In this document: one piece after another, positions 32,234 to 43,197 of the stretch | How positions within the stretch are numbered: the stretch's first letter is position 1 | How the letters are laid out: every line of letters starts with the position of its first letter | NCBI GenBank assembly: GCA_904066235.2 | Contig: CAJFCV020000006.1 | Span: 11,594,001 to 11,658,000, forward strand | DNA: 64,000 nt | DNA from: Bursaphelenchus xylophilus | Lineage: Eukaryota; Nematoda; Chromadorea; Rhabditida; Aphelenchoididae | Reading direction: 5' to 3' | Notes under the pieces: generated by a model | Seen by the model: only the letters and a program-made list of their open reading frames with translations | Databases searched by the model: none | What the model was told of the DNA's origin: nothing | Made by a program: the position numbers and the translations under genes

Positions 32234-35200
32234 TCAAACCACGGAATAATAAAGACTGCGGACACTAGAATAAGGACTTTGTTCATCTTCCATCGTCTCT
32301 TTGGCCATTCTATCGGCTCCATCGCCGGCTTCGAAGCACTCAAATCTCCTTTCATCTCTTTCATGGCACTCATGAAAGCTGTCGGGCGTTGGCGAACCGT
32401 CCATTTTGTCTTTGAGGACAGCAAATTGCTCCAAATTTGTATCCGACTTCATTTTGGAGGTGGTCTGAGCGCGCAAATCCGAAGTTTCGGTCAAAATTCC
32501 CTCAAAATCATCGGGGTTTTGTGTCTTTTCAAGCTTGACAGGTGATTCTGGAGTCTTGGCGATGACATTCGAGTTGGGATAAATCTGAAAAAAAGCGTTA
32601 TGCAGAAAAAAATCAAAAAATTTCAAAAAATTGAGCTTGTTCCGATTTTGATGAAACTTGGCAAAGATGAAGATCATGACACCCTAAGATATATGCAAAA
32701 AATTTTTACGTCGTTATACAGAAACAACCGAGATATGGAGGTTTAAACCTGAAAATTTGAGATTTTAGACGTTTTTTGGCAAAAAATAGCGAAAAAAACA
32801 AAAAAATTATGTTGTAAGTCAAGGAGGTTACTATAACCAATGTTTTACAACTTTTTATTACAAATATTTCCAACTTTTGACCTTCAAAAGTCGCGATTTC
32901 TCCGTCTTTTCTTCGCATTTCCCCTCTTTTCGCGCCAAAAAAATTCCGAGAGAGGAAAGAAAGAAAAGAGCAAACGGAGAGCCCGTGCAGTCGTGTCCGA
33001 GTGGTTAAGGAGATTGACTAGAAATCAATTGGGCTCTGCCCGCACAGGTTCGAATCCTGTCGACTGCGGACAATATTTTTGGATTTTTTATTAATGCCCT
33101 ACGGGAATTTTGGGTTAGATGCCGGTGTTCTAAATTCTTTTTCTGAGGATTCCAAAGCCTTTTTGAACGTTTTTTATATCAAATTTGATTTTATTTTCGA
33201 TTCTTTGCAAATTTAGCTAATCCCCCTGGGTAAACAGCCAAAAAATGCAAAAAAATCCACCGCAGGCCTCAATAAACCCCAAAAAACTTACAGAATCTTC
33301 ATTGACAATCAACCGATAGCGATTTTCCGCCTTGACTTTCTCATCCTTCATGGTTAATATCCAAGTGTCATATTCTTTGTCATAGACCATAATATCCTCT
33401 TCTAAAGTGGCTTGAGAATTAAGAGAGTGTCTCATTTTATCGACAGAAATTCCCGCCGGTACAAACAAATTTGTTGGGACAAAGGAATCGGCGGCTCCAA
33501 CTTCCACTTGGATCTTGATGATGCACTGGAAAGAAATGGTAAAATACAGTGGAAAATGAATGTGGGAAAGTTGAAAACCATTATTTTTAGATGATATTTG
33601 ACGCTTACAAGCGGGTTAAAAAAAGAAATTTTTGAAAAATCAAAAAAAATTAAAATTTCGGGTCCCACCACGAAAACTTGGCATTGTGAAAAAATTGCTC
33701 AAAATCGCCAGAAATGGGTGTTCAAGCAATTTTAAATGTAAAAAACACCTTTTCAGCTTGAATAATGCATAAAATTCATAAAAAAATTCCAATTTTGCAT
33801 GTTTAATACAGCTTACCTCCTTAATCGTAACTCTATACCGTCCTTGATCCACCATTGTGTGCTCCAACGAATAGAGTATATTCTCTTTTCCATTCTTATG
33901 ATTACATTTAACATTCGTTACATTATACGAATAAATCTCCAATCTGTTGACCAAAAATTTCACCGCGTCATTGATGGTGCGGTAATTGTCCAAAAAGACT
34001 TTTTGATTGATTTCCTGGTCGTTGAAAAGTAACGTCACTAAGGCCTGAAACAAACTTATAGAATTTTTTCGGAAGTGCCGAAAACAAAATATTTGAAGCC
34101 ATTCCAGAAAATCCGTCATCCTACTACTCACATCTTGTAAAATACGACCATTTTCAATATTAACATTTTTTTCAGTCTATGAAGGACTTTGAAATTTCGA
34201 TGCCAATGAAACTTCGATATGAAATCCTATGATTTTTTAGAGATTTTGGATGTCATCATGACGGATTTTTTGGATTTTTCCGTGAATTTGGATTTTTGGA
34301 AACAGAAATTTTTTTGAGTGTAATTTAAGACCGCACTAAACTTGTTCTGTACAAAAACTTACTATAATTTTGATCACTTTAACGTGTCATCATGACGGAT
34401 TTTTTGGAACTTTCTCCGAAAAAATCGGTTTTTCAAAACAAAAAATTTTAAGGTTACCACAGGCCCTTACTAAACATATTTTAAAAAATAGGTGATCATA
34501 TTTTTGAGTATTTGAATACGTCATCATGACGGATTTTTTGGATTTTTTTAAAACCGCAAAAAATAAAAAAAAAAAATAAAAAAAGATGTGAAAAAAGCAT
34601 ATCAAGAAAATTCCCTCTTTTTAATTTTTCCCCCTAAACTCCACACTTACAGTAGGGCAATTATGCATAAAAATGACGTAATGTCCATTGTGATGCACCA
34701 TGCAGTTCTCATCCAGCTCCTTCAATGAGCCATCCTGCCGCATTCTGTACGCCGAATATCGATTATAAAGCTCAGTTGGGACTCCATTCCTGTCGATGAC
34801 GTCATTTACGGCCATATCGATCGAAGAGCGATGGGGTAACAAGGCGTTGGAATAGATGGTTTCGCCATCTGGCAACTGGACTTTGCAGCTGATAATGCAC
34901 TGAAAATTGAAGATAAATCAAAAAGAAATGTTTTGATAGCCTTAGTCTAACTTTTAGACATTTTACAGGCATTTCCGACCATTTTTGAAACTAAACATGT
35001 TTTCGTGGCGAGACCCAAAATTTTTTATAAAGTGCCATGGATTTTGCTGAATCTTGGAACAACTTTAGAGTAGACTTTTTTGACGCCTGTGAAAAATTTT
35101 TAGCCCGCGCTTTGCAGAAAGAACCGAGATTTTAAAGCCGGAAGGTATAAAAAATCGACCTAAAAATCTCGGTAGTTTCCGCAAATTGTGGGTCAAAAAT

Positions 35201-36436
35201 GTCAAATATACGTTAAAAAATTCTATTTCTAATTTGCCGCCAAGTTTCATGAAAATCTGTAAACATAAAAAAAATTTTTTGGTCCCGACACGAAAACATT
35301 TTTACTCTCGAAAACGTTCGGAAATGCCGTCAAAATGTCTAAAAGATAGACCAATGTTATCAAAAAAATATTTCCTTCATCTTAACCACCTTGTCCTTCA
35401 ACAGTTTTTAAAGCTTTTTTGGTCCCGACACGAAAACTTGAAAATTTCAAAAACTCTTCTTTTCCATCTCAAAATATCCCAAGAGTCAAGAGTTCGTATT
35501 TTACCCACCTTTAACGTCTTTTCCATCTCGTTTACAGCCACCGTAACCTTTTTGAAGTTGACATCCACGCAGCTGTTCCGGTCGATCTGATAATTTAGCT
35601 GCGGCTGATGAGCAAAGGCCGCGGAATTCGCGTCGAACTTGGAAAACAGATGGTAATTGAACAAGATGCGATGCAAAATATCTTGAAGTGGTTCTCCGAC
35701 ATTCAACTGGACATCAACACTCATGAATTCGTCGAATTTATTGGGGCGAACCAGTTTCAACTCCATCTTGAACTTGGGCTTCCACTGGAAAAATGGACGG
35801 CTTTTTGGCGAAAAAATTAGTGGTTTTTTATTCACTATGCATAAAATTAATTGATTTTTTTAATTTTTTAAATCTTTTTGAAAAAAAAATTTTTTTTGGT
35901 CCCACCGCGAAAACCTGAAAACGGCAAAAATTCAAGATGAAATAAAAAAATATCAAAATATTGGATAGTAAATAAAATACGGTGCTTTAAAACCTTCATT
36001 TTTATAAGAATAAAAAACTAGGTTTAGGTCCCACCACGAAAACAATAAAAACTAAAAATTCGATTTTTTCGCCAGAAACTGGCTGGAAATTTTAGTTTGG
36101 AAGAAATTCAATGTTTTCTTCAAAAAATCCATGTTTTTCACTCCAAAAAATTTGAAAAAAATCGAAAAAAATTTTTTGAATTTTTTGACCCCAAAAAAAA
36201 GATCCGTGGTTCTGCAAAGCGCGAGCTAAATCTCTGGCATATCATTTAAAAATTTAAAAGCTAAAATCTCCCCAAGTTTAATCAAGATTCAATCAATTTC
36301 AAAAATTTTGTCCCAGGTCCCGACACGAAAGCCTTTGAAGTGGAAAAATGCACTAAAAAGGGCTAAAACTTTTCTAAAATCTTACCCGATCCGAGGTGCA
36401 GCACAGCAAATTTCGACATACCGACGAGACCGACAT
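32234..36436 (-). CDS. Unrecognised protein of four exon-encoded modules
   Basis: Six exons on the minus strand (36386-36436, 35509-35784, 34651-34899, 33817-34044, 33292-33525, 32234-32584), every junction in phase 0, give 462 residues. After a 17-residue Cys-rich start, exons 2-5 each encode one module of 92, 83, 76 and 78 residues. The modules share a pattern: a hydrophobic strand of the VQL / VEV type at the start, a mid segment like NDVIDRNG / KFLVNRLEI, and a final strand before GHYVIFMH / GRYRVTIKE / NRYRLIVNE. This suggests a repeated small alpha/beta fold. Exons 3 and 5 both begin with Cys-Ile-Ile. The last exon encodes an acidic, Ser/Thr-rich tail. An alternative frame there has a hydrophobic stretch but is not joined by any visible splice. 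No known family was recognised. Introns hold tRNA-Ser and TTTTCGTGGTGGGAC-type motifs. The first exon is the least certain part. Confidence 0.72.
32987..33068 (+). tRNA. tRNA-Ser (AGA)
   Basis: The acceptor strands GCAGTCG and CGACTGC pair, followed by discriminator G. Box A is GTGTCCGAGTGG, the anticodon stem ATTGA/TCAAT encloses CTAGAAA with anticodon AGA, the long variable arm is GGGCTCTGCCC, and box B is GGTTCGAATCC. It lies in the last intron of the four-module gene, on the opposite strand. Confidence 0.97.
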
Positions 36437-36521
36437 TTCTCGACCGATTTCAGTTTGACAAATAAAAAGAAATCAAAATTTTCAAAAAATATGTTTTTTA
36501 TTGAAGTAAGGTGCGAATATT

Positions 36522-39500
36522 CTACAATTTAGATTTTTTCGAGTAATCGTAAAATCCTTGGCCAGTTTTGAGTCCCAATTTGCCTTCGGCGACCAGTTTT
36601 TCGATGATGCCCGGAGGGCGAACTCCGATTTCGGGGTACAATCGGCGAAGTTCTGAAATAAAAAAAAGCTAATTTTCCGAGTTAGAGAGACTGCTACAGC
36701 GAGTTTACATTGAAAAATTTTTGAAAATTCAAATATTCCGCCAAAATTTTGAGATTTTGGCATTCTGTTGCAAGGTGAAAAAACATGAAAAATCTATTTT
36801 AGAATGCATTATCTTGTTTCTTGAAAAATCTTTTGTGGTTTTTTATAAAATTTGCCGCGAAAAATTCAAATTTCCCGCCAAAATTTTAAAATCTTGGCAT
36901 TCTGTTGCAAGTTGAAAAAACTGTGCGAAATGACTGCTAATTAGCTAAAAACGTCCTCTATTAGAGCATAGACTTCAAATTTTCAAATTATTTCAAAAAT
37001 TCGAATTTCCCGCCTATTTTGGCATTCTGTCGCAAGCTCCAAAAATCGGTCAAAAACTCTCAACACTACAAAAAAACGTTCACAAGATCCTCAAGTCGTA
37101 TTTTAACAACCGTTTTCTTACTTTTCTAGCGATTTTTTATATTATTCTTGAGTGTTTTTGACTCATTTTTGCTTGAAATTCCGACAATTCTTACCATCTC
37201 TAACCCTCTTCGCCGTATCCAACCCAATCCTGTCCAGCGTCTTAAACGGTCCCAACGGATAGCCCATAGCCTTCTCTAGGCCCGTATCCACGTCCTCAAC
37301 GCTCGCAATTCCGTTCTCAACCAGAGCCAGGGCCTGATCGAACATCGCGTTGTTGATTCGGTTCACAATAAACGCCGGGGTGTCCTGAAAAAGCTAAAGT
37401 TGTCAGCTAATCACTTGCCTTGCACTTCAACGGGTATTTCTCCAGCTCCACCGCCGCTTTGACGAGTCTCGCAAAGATGGCGTCGGAGGTGTAGATGCTC
37501 TTCATGACCTGGAAATGAGACTTGAGATATAAATTTTTTTTCAAAATCAAAAAATTTTTTTTTCAATTTTGTTTCTAATTTTGTGTATTTACTCTGTAAG
37601 AGTTACACATCAATCCCTCAAATTTTTGTCGCGAGTTTTGCAAGAAGAGCTGAGATATTCGCCGATATTTGGGACGAGAGAGTGCGAGAATGGAGAGACG
37701 GGCAGAGAAATACCATCTTTTCAGCCATATCTTTGCGAATTTTTTGGGAAAAAAGTTGATTTTTTGTGGAAATATTGTATCATGACTTGAAACAGAATGC
37801 CAAGTTTTAAATTCAAAAATCGCAAAAAATTTTTTTTTTTTTTTTTTTTTTTTTGAATTTTGCAATATTTCGCACAAAAAATCTCATTTTTTCTGAAGAT
37901 TGGAGGTGAAAAAGATTGTATTTTTTTATTTGACTTTTAAAAATACTCAAAATCAATCAATTTTTAGAAATTAAAAAAAATTTTTTTCGAACAAAAAAAT
38001 TTTTTGGTCCTACCACGAAAACCTGAGAACGGCTAAAATTCAACGGAAAACAAAAAAAATCATCAAAACTTTCATGGTAAATAAAATACGATGCTTCAAA
38101 ATCTTCATTTCTGCAAGAATAACAGACTATTTTCAGGTCCCACCACGAAAACAATCAAAATAAAAAATTCGATTTTTTGGCAAAAACTGGTTTTTTGGAG
38201 TAAAAAATCTCAAAATTCATAAAAATTTTTATTGAAATTTTCCTTCAATTGAAGAAAAATCCAACTCACCTCAACAACCCCGCTGTACGGCACCGGGAAG
38301 AAGAAATGAAGGCCTCCGAGGCGCGACTTGTCCACCATTTTTTGGCTCATGTCTTTGAGCAACAAGCTGGACGTGTTTGTCGTGAATACGGTGGTTTTCG
38401 GGCAAATCTTCTCCAATTTGGCGAACAAATCCTGTTTCATGTTCATGTCTTCGGGAATGGCTTCGACCACCAAGTCGGCGCTCTTCACAGCGCTCTCCAG
38501 ATTCGTGGAGAACTTGAGATGACCGTAGACATGAGTGCGGTAATTGTGAAGCTCCTGAAAAAGGGAGATTTGGAAATGTCTGAGATTTGGAAACCAATCG
38601 TTGCAGTTGCGGGCTCGAGAAGGTCTTTGTAAAATTTTGAGGTTCAGTTGAAGCTCGATAACTCATCAATTTCAGGTTCACAAAGCTTGAACTTGGAATT
38701 CAACGTGACTAAATCCAAGTTCAAGTTCAAGCTCAACTGTTGGCCTGGCTGCAAATTTTTGATTTGAACGGCAAATTGGAAAGTTGGGACACACGGTTTT
38801 TGGGGTTCAGACACGAAAACCTTTCAATGGAACATGGATTTTTTGACGTCAGAAAATCATTAAATCTTTCTGCGGGCTGACACATAAGCTTGTATACACA
38901 AAGAGGAAAACATTTACAGCAAAGACCCCGAAAAATACTTCTCCAAACTTGGGTTCGAATGGTTAGGTTGGCCTTGCTCGTTTCAAACTTTCCTCGGCCA
39001 AGTCCGGCTTTTCTAGGCCTGCTACGGCGAGGGACCTGATCCATTGGCAAATAACGTATAATTTTGCATCCGGGAAGTATCAAAAATGTGGCAATTTGAT
39101 ACTTCCCGGATCCAGAATGGTACGTTTTTTGCCAATGGACCGGCTCCGCCACTGTACTGTATCCTAATTTAACAAAACTTGGCTAATATCGGTCTGTCTG
39201 GAAAATACAGTAAGGGAACCTGATCCAGTTGCAAAAAACGTACCATTTTGCACCCAGGAGGTATCAAAAATGTGGTAAAATACCTCCCTCTCCGAGTGAA
39301 AAAAACTCCGATTTCAAAAACGCGCCCGCTCTTTTTGTGAGGCGCCCTTCAAAACCAAGTTTTTTCACTTGGAGAGGGAGGCATTTTGCTACATTTTTGG
39401 TACTTCTCGAATGCAAAATGGTACGTTTTTTGCCACTGGATCAGGTCTATCGCTGTAAAAGACGTATCATCGCGCCTTTGAATCGTCCATCATAACTTTT

Positions 39501-41260
39501 CGAGGGTCAACTCGGCGCTTTTTTCGACGAGACGAAGCATTTTGCTGGGACGACCCGTCACTATTTTCTGGACAGACTAATACTACTAGCGCTCAAAAGT
39601 CGTCTTCGTTTACAAATTGGCCATTTCAAAGTTGGTTCCGCCCGGCCCGGCGGCCTTGTTTACGCTGACAATGACTTTTTTTTACAGACGCTACAACGTT
39701 TTGTCCAATTTCAATGTGAAAAACATCTGCCTCAAAACTAATTGCTTAATTTGGTGTATCAAATTCACCGATTGTTGTACAGCGTCATGACGTCAATTAC
39801 TAATCGTTAACCTTTGTAAAAAACGTGTTTACTGAATGAAAAGTGCATTGTAATGGGTGCGATCCTACAATCTTTTTTGAATGGTAAACAAGAACTTTAA
39901 CTGCTTCTAGAATGGTGCGATTTTTTGTTGAAAAAATCAGTAGATTCTTTTTATTTTCGTTTAAAAAGTACTCAAAAATATCTAATTTTTATGATTTTTT
40001 CATTTTTTTAGAAAAAAAAGATTTTTTTGGTCCCACCACGAAAACCTGAGAACGGCTAAAAATCAAGGGAAACTCAAAAAAAAGTTGTCAGAACCTTTGC
40101 ATAGTAAAATACGAAAGCCGAAAAAATCAGTTTTTTAAGAATAAACGATTACTTTTAGGTGCTTGATTATACGCTTCATAAAACACAAAAGACACCTTGA
40201 ACAATGTGTGTTCAGTTACACATTGCTCTAGTGTGATAAGAGCGTTTTCTCTCTTGCAATCAACACCGATCATAATATAAAATTTGTGAGTGATGAGCAA
40301 AAAGCACCCATCTCACATCTTCTCCACTTTTTTATATTATTAATAAGTACCGTAGGATCATATTGAAGTGACAAAAAATGGCAAACTTACATTGTGAAAG
40401 CGTCCTTTGTAGGCCTTTTCAATACTCTTCTCAATTTGCTGCTTGCATCTGTCAATGGCTTGCTGATTTATATCGTAGACTGTAGTGTCGAAGCCATGCG
40501 AGGCAAAGGCCTGAAAAGTGGAGCGGTTTTAAGATTGGTACAAAAAAAGTCATCATATATCAAAAAAAAGTCATCATATATCTGTCTGTCAACCCGTATA
40601 GGCTTGTATAGGGCGCGAGTTGCCAAGTTTTTTTTTGATTATACCGTTTCTTTGGTGTTAAAATCGGCTATGGGCTGATATATCATTGTCTGTCGGGAAA
40701 ATAATGAACGCAATGTCGCGCCGAAAATCGCATCGCCGGCGGGGAAATGAATCTCATTATTTTCCCGACAGACCAATATAATTTTTTATAGTAAAAAATA
40801 CTATCAGTCTGTCGGGAAAATAATGTGGATTTTTCGTAGCAAAACGTCTCGCCGCCGTCGCCCACCAAATCTCCAGCCGCGGCCAGCTGCTGGAGATTTA
40901 TAGCAGCGGCAATGGGCGATTTCAAGGCTCGGAAAATCCACATTATTTTCCCGACAGACCGAAAGACATAGTCAATATGTTTATATCATTCTGTCGGAAA
41001 AATAATGGGCACTCTGTTGCATCGAAAATTGCATCGCCGAGAAAATGAAGTGTGTATAAAATCAATTGCTTTTGACTTCAGCGAGGTCGTTGGTGCAGCA
41101 AGACTGTGCTCATTATTTTCCCGACAGACTGATACGGAAAATGCAGCAAGCTCCCGCATTTTTCCCAAGTACGACTTACTTCCGCAATCCCAGCTCCCAT
41201 GAAGCCTCCACCGATGACGGTGACGGTTTGAAATCCGCTCGGTTGCTTGAATTGTGTCAT
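36522..41260 (-). CDS. 3-hydroxyacyl-CoA dehydrogenase, peroxisomal signal
   Basis: Oxidises L-3-hydroxyacyl-CoA with NAD in beta-oxidation. Six exons on the minus strand (41180-41260, 40391-40510, 38270-38554, 37419-37508, 37195-37384, 36522-36652) sum to 897 bases, 298 residues, the usual size of the single-function enzyme. The N-terminal Rossmann motif is VTVIGGGFMGAGIAE. Next come VVEAIPEDMNMKQDLFAKLE, TNTSSLLL, and GLHFFFPVPYSGVVE, which carries the catalytic His. The C-terminal dimer domain has DTPAFIVNRINNAMFDQAL and MGYPLGPFKTLD. The protein ends KKSKL, so the last three residues are a PTS1 peroxisomal signal. The intron between exons 4 and 5 is only 34 bases and uses a GC donor (AAG then GCAAGTG). 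Intron 1 is filled by family A hairpins. AATAAA at about 36497 (minus strand) fits as poly(A) signal. Confidence 0.95.
37590..37875. repeat. Family C fragment with poly-T tract
   Basis: Core phrases (GAAGAGCTGAGATATTC, GAGAGACGGGCAGAGAAA, GCCATATCTTTGCGAATTTT) are followed by a run of about 24 T. It lies in an intron of the dehydrogenase gene. Confidence 0.6.
39025..39465. mobile_element. Two Tc1-type MITEs, family F
   Basis: Copy 1, about 39028-39160: GGGACCTGATCCATTGGCAA to TTGCCAATGGACCGGCTCC. Copy 2, about 39203-39460: AACCTGATCCAGTTGCAAAA to TTTTTGCCACTGGATCAGGT. Both carry the inner GTATCAAAAATGTGG in opposite orientations, so each is a small inverted-repeat element in dehydrogenase intron 2. 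Confidence 0.75.
40683..41138. mobile_element. Three family A hairpins in dehydrogenase intron 1
   Basis: Hairpins at about 40689-40778, 40803-40969 and 40986-41137. The middle one has the GTGGATTTTTCG...ATCCACATTATTTTCC interior, and the other two the GCATCG-type interior. All end in TGTCGGGAAAATAATG or CATTATTTTCCCGACA. Confidence 0.82.
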
Positions 41261-41490
41261 CTTCTGAAAAAAATACGAGCTCGTGGTAAAGAAGTTGGAC
41301 TCAAAAAGTTGGAAGTGACGCGAAATTGCAATCCAAAATAAAAGTTTGAAATCTTCGAGCTAAAAATGTCGATTTTTCTGCAAATCGCCAGCTAAAAATC
41401 CTAAATATCTACAATATGTCCTGAAAAACCTACTACTTTGCAAAAAGGGAAAATGCGTTTACGACAGGCGCGAGAAAAAGCTCAAGATGC
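41261..41490. other. 5' flank of the dehydrogenase gene
   Basis: No separate feature recognised. TTCAG just upstream of the ATG (minus strand) could be a trans-splice acceptor. Confidence 0.4.
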
Positions 41491-41803
41491 TATCAGTCTG
41501 TCGGGGAAATAATGAGCACTCTGTCGCAACGAAAATCGCATCGCCTTTGGGAAAATGAATTGTGTCGCGGAGAAAATCAAATTGCTTTTCACTACACGAC
41601 TGGGGCATCGAAATTGTGTTCATTATTTTCCCGACAGACTGATATGAAAATACTATTAATACATGTCAGTCTGTCGGGAAAATAATGTGGATTCGTCGCT
41701 TATCTACACCTTTCGACGGGCTGAAGATTTGACGCACGGCTGGGTCGAGGAGAAGGCATTTTTCTGCGACAAATCCGCATTATTTTCCCGACAGACTGAT
41801 GTA
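41490..41803. mobile_element. Two family A hairpins
   Basis: About 41492-41644 (interior GCAACGAAAATCGCATCG) and 41666-41802 (interior GTGGATTCGTCGC to GCGACAAATCCGC), each with the TGTCGGG ends and ATCAGTCTG or GTCAGTCTG boundary. Confidence 0.82.
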
Positions 41804-42330
41804 TACTAATATATACGTATAATCGTATAATATAGGCATATAATGCTTACTTGTATTACCGAAACAAGTATAAAAATCAAGCCAAAACGCCCACAATGAA
41901 CATTTATTTTTCCTTCTCCCTGAACTAAGCGTTTCCTCCCCGCTAGATCGACAAAAATAAGAATCTGGGGAAAAAGAAACAAAGGTGGGTTGCGGAGCAT
42001 TTAATACTACAAGTTTCGTGCCGATAAGCGATCCCCTTTTTTCCCGGAGCGAGCCCTTTTTTGCGCTGTAAAACATCTCAAATTGACGTTGATTTCAACT
42101 GAATTATAGGGAAATCAATTATGATATAAGGGGAATTACTGGAGTTGTAATTGGAACGTGCCGTTTAAAGAATTTTTTGTGTGAAATTGGTGAGAAAATA
42201 AGTTGTCTGAAGGAGACTTTGTGGAATCAAAAAATACGTAAAAATGGGATATAAGAGGCAAAAAATGAATTTGAAAACAGTGCTCACAAGATTGGAAAAG
42301 GTGTTGGAAAAAAGAGGGCAATTTTTACAG

Positions 42331-42770
42331 CCTGTCGGGAAAATAATGAACACAATGTCGCTGAGCCGATCGGGTCGCTGAAGTGAAAACAATTTGATTT
42401 TGCCGTGACACAATTCATTTTGGCGAGGCGATTTTCGATGCGACAGTGTGGTCTTTATTTTCCCGACAGACTGATAGGTAATTTTGCTTTTTTCTCCATG
42501 ATACCTTTTGATGCCAAAAAAAAGTATCCATAAAAACTTTCCAGCCTTTTTTATTATTTTCCCGACAGATTGATAGGTAATTTTACTTTTTTCTCCATGA
42601 TGCCCTTTGATGCCAAAAAAAAGTATCCATAATAACTTTTCAGCCTTGTTCATTATTTTCCCGACAGATTGATAGGTAATTTTACCTTAGTCTCCATGAT
42701 ACCCTTTGATGCCAAAAAAAAGTATCCATAATAACTTTTCAGCCTTGTTCATTATTTTCCCGACAGTGGC
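42331..42770. repeat. Family A hairpin followed by tandem hybrid units
   Basis: The hairpin at about 42331-42475 is followed by three units of about 95 bases (GATAGGTAATTTTAC, CTCCATGATACC, TTGATGCCAAAAAAAAGTAT, CTTTTCAGCCTTGTTCATTA, TTTTCCCGACAG). These are the reverse complement of the units at 20363-20765. Confidence 0.85.
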
Positions 42771-42859
42771 TGATGGTAAATATTTTTCAATCCAGATTTT
42801 TTTTTCAAAAATTTAGGACTCTTTTTTTGCAGGCTGCAAAAAGAAGATTTTTTTCGAAT

Positions 42860-43135
42860 GTCCATGCACTTTATGAAGATTCTATGGGAAATGGGAAATT
42901 TTAAAAGATTACTACTCGGCGCAAAAAGCCCAATTCTTTCCGCACGAAGATGGGAAGCCAAAACGTGCTCTTTCTCTGACCGCTCTCCACGTTTCGCGTA
43001 CTTTCTCTGCCGCAAAGGTCGTTGAATATCCCGGCTCTCGCTGCAAAGTGCGCCCTAAAACTTCTAGGAATTGATATGTTAGCTACGTCCAAAATGTATG
43101 CAAAATTTAAAGAAAATATGAGCGTCACAAAATTT
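42860..43135. repeat. Family C fragment
   Basis: GGAAATTTTAAAAGA at about 42895 leads into GCTCTTTCTCTGACCGCTCT, CTGCAAAGTGCGCCC and ATGCAAAATTTAAAGAAAAT, ending in GAGCGTCAC. It is preceded by GTCCATGCACTTTATGAAGA, also present at 21172. Confidence 0.6.
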
Positions 43136-43197
43136 TGTGTTGTACGAAGAAAAACACTACACTAGGGGACACAACAAATACTTTTATTGGCAGAGAT

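Noticed and set aside
42165..42653. 162-codon minus-strand ORF with repeated SVGKI
   Set aside because: The repeated peptide is the translation of the tandem transposon units. There is no start context or splice partner.
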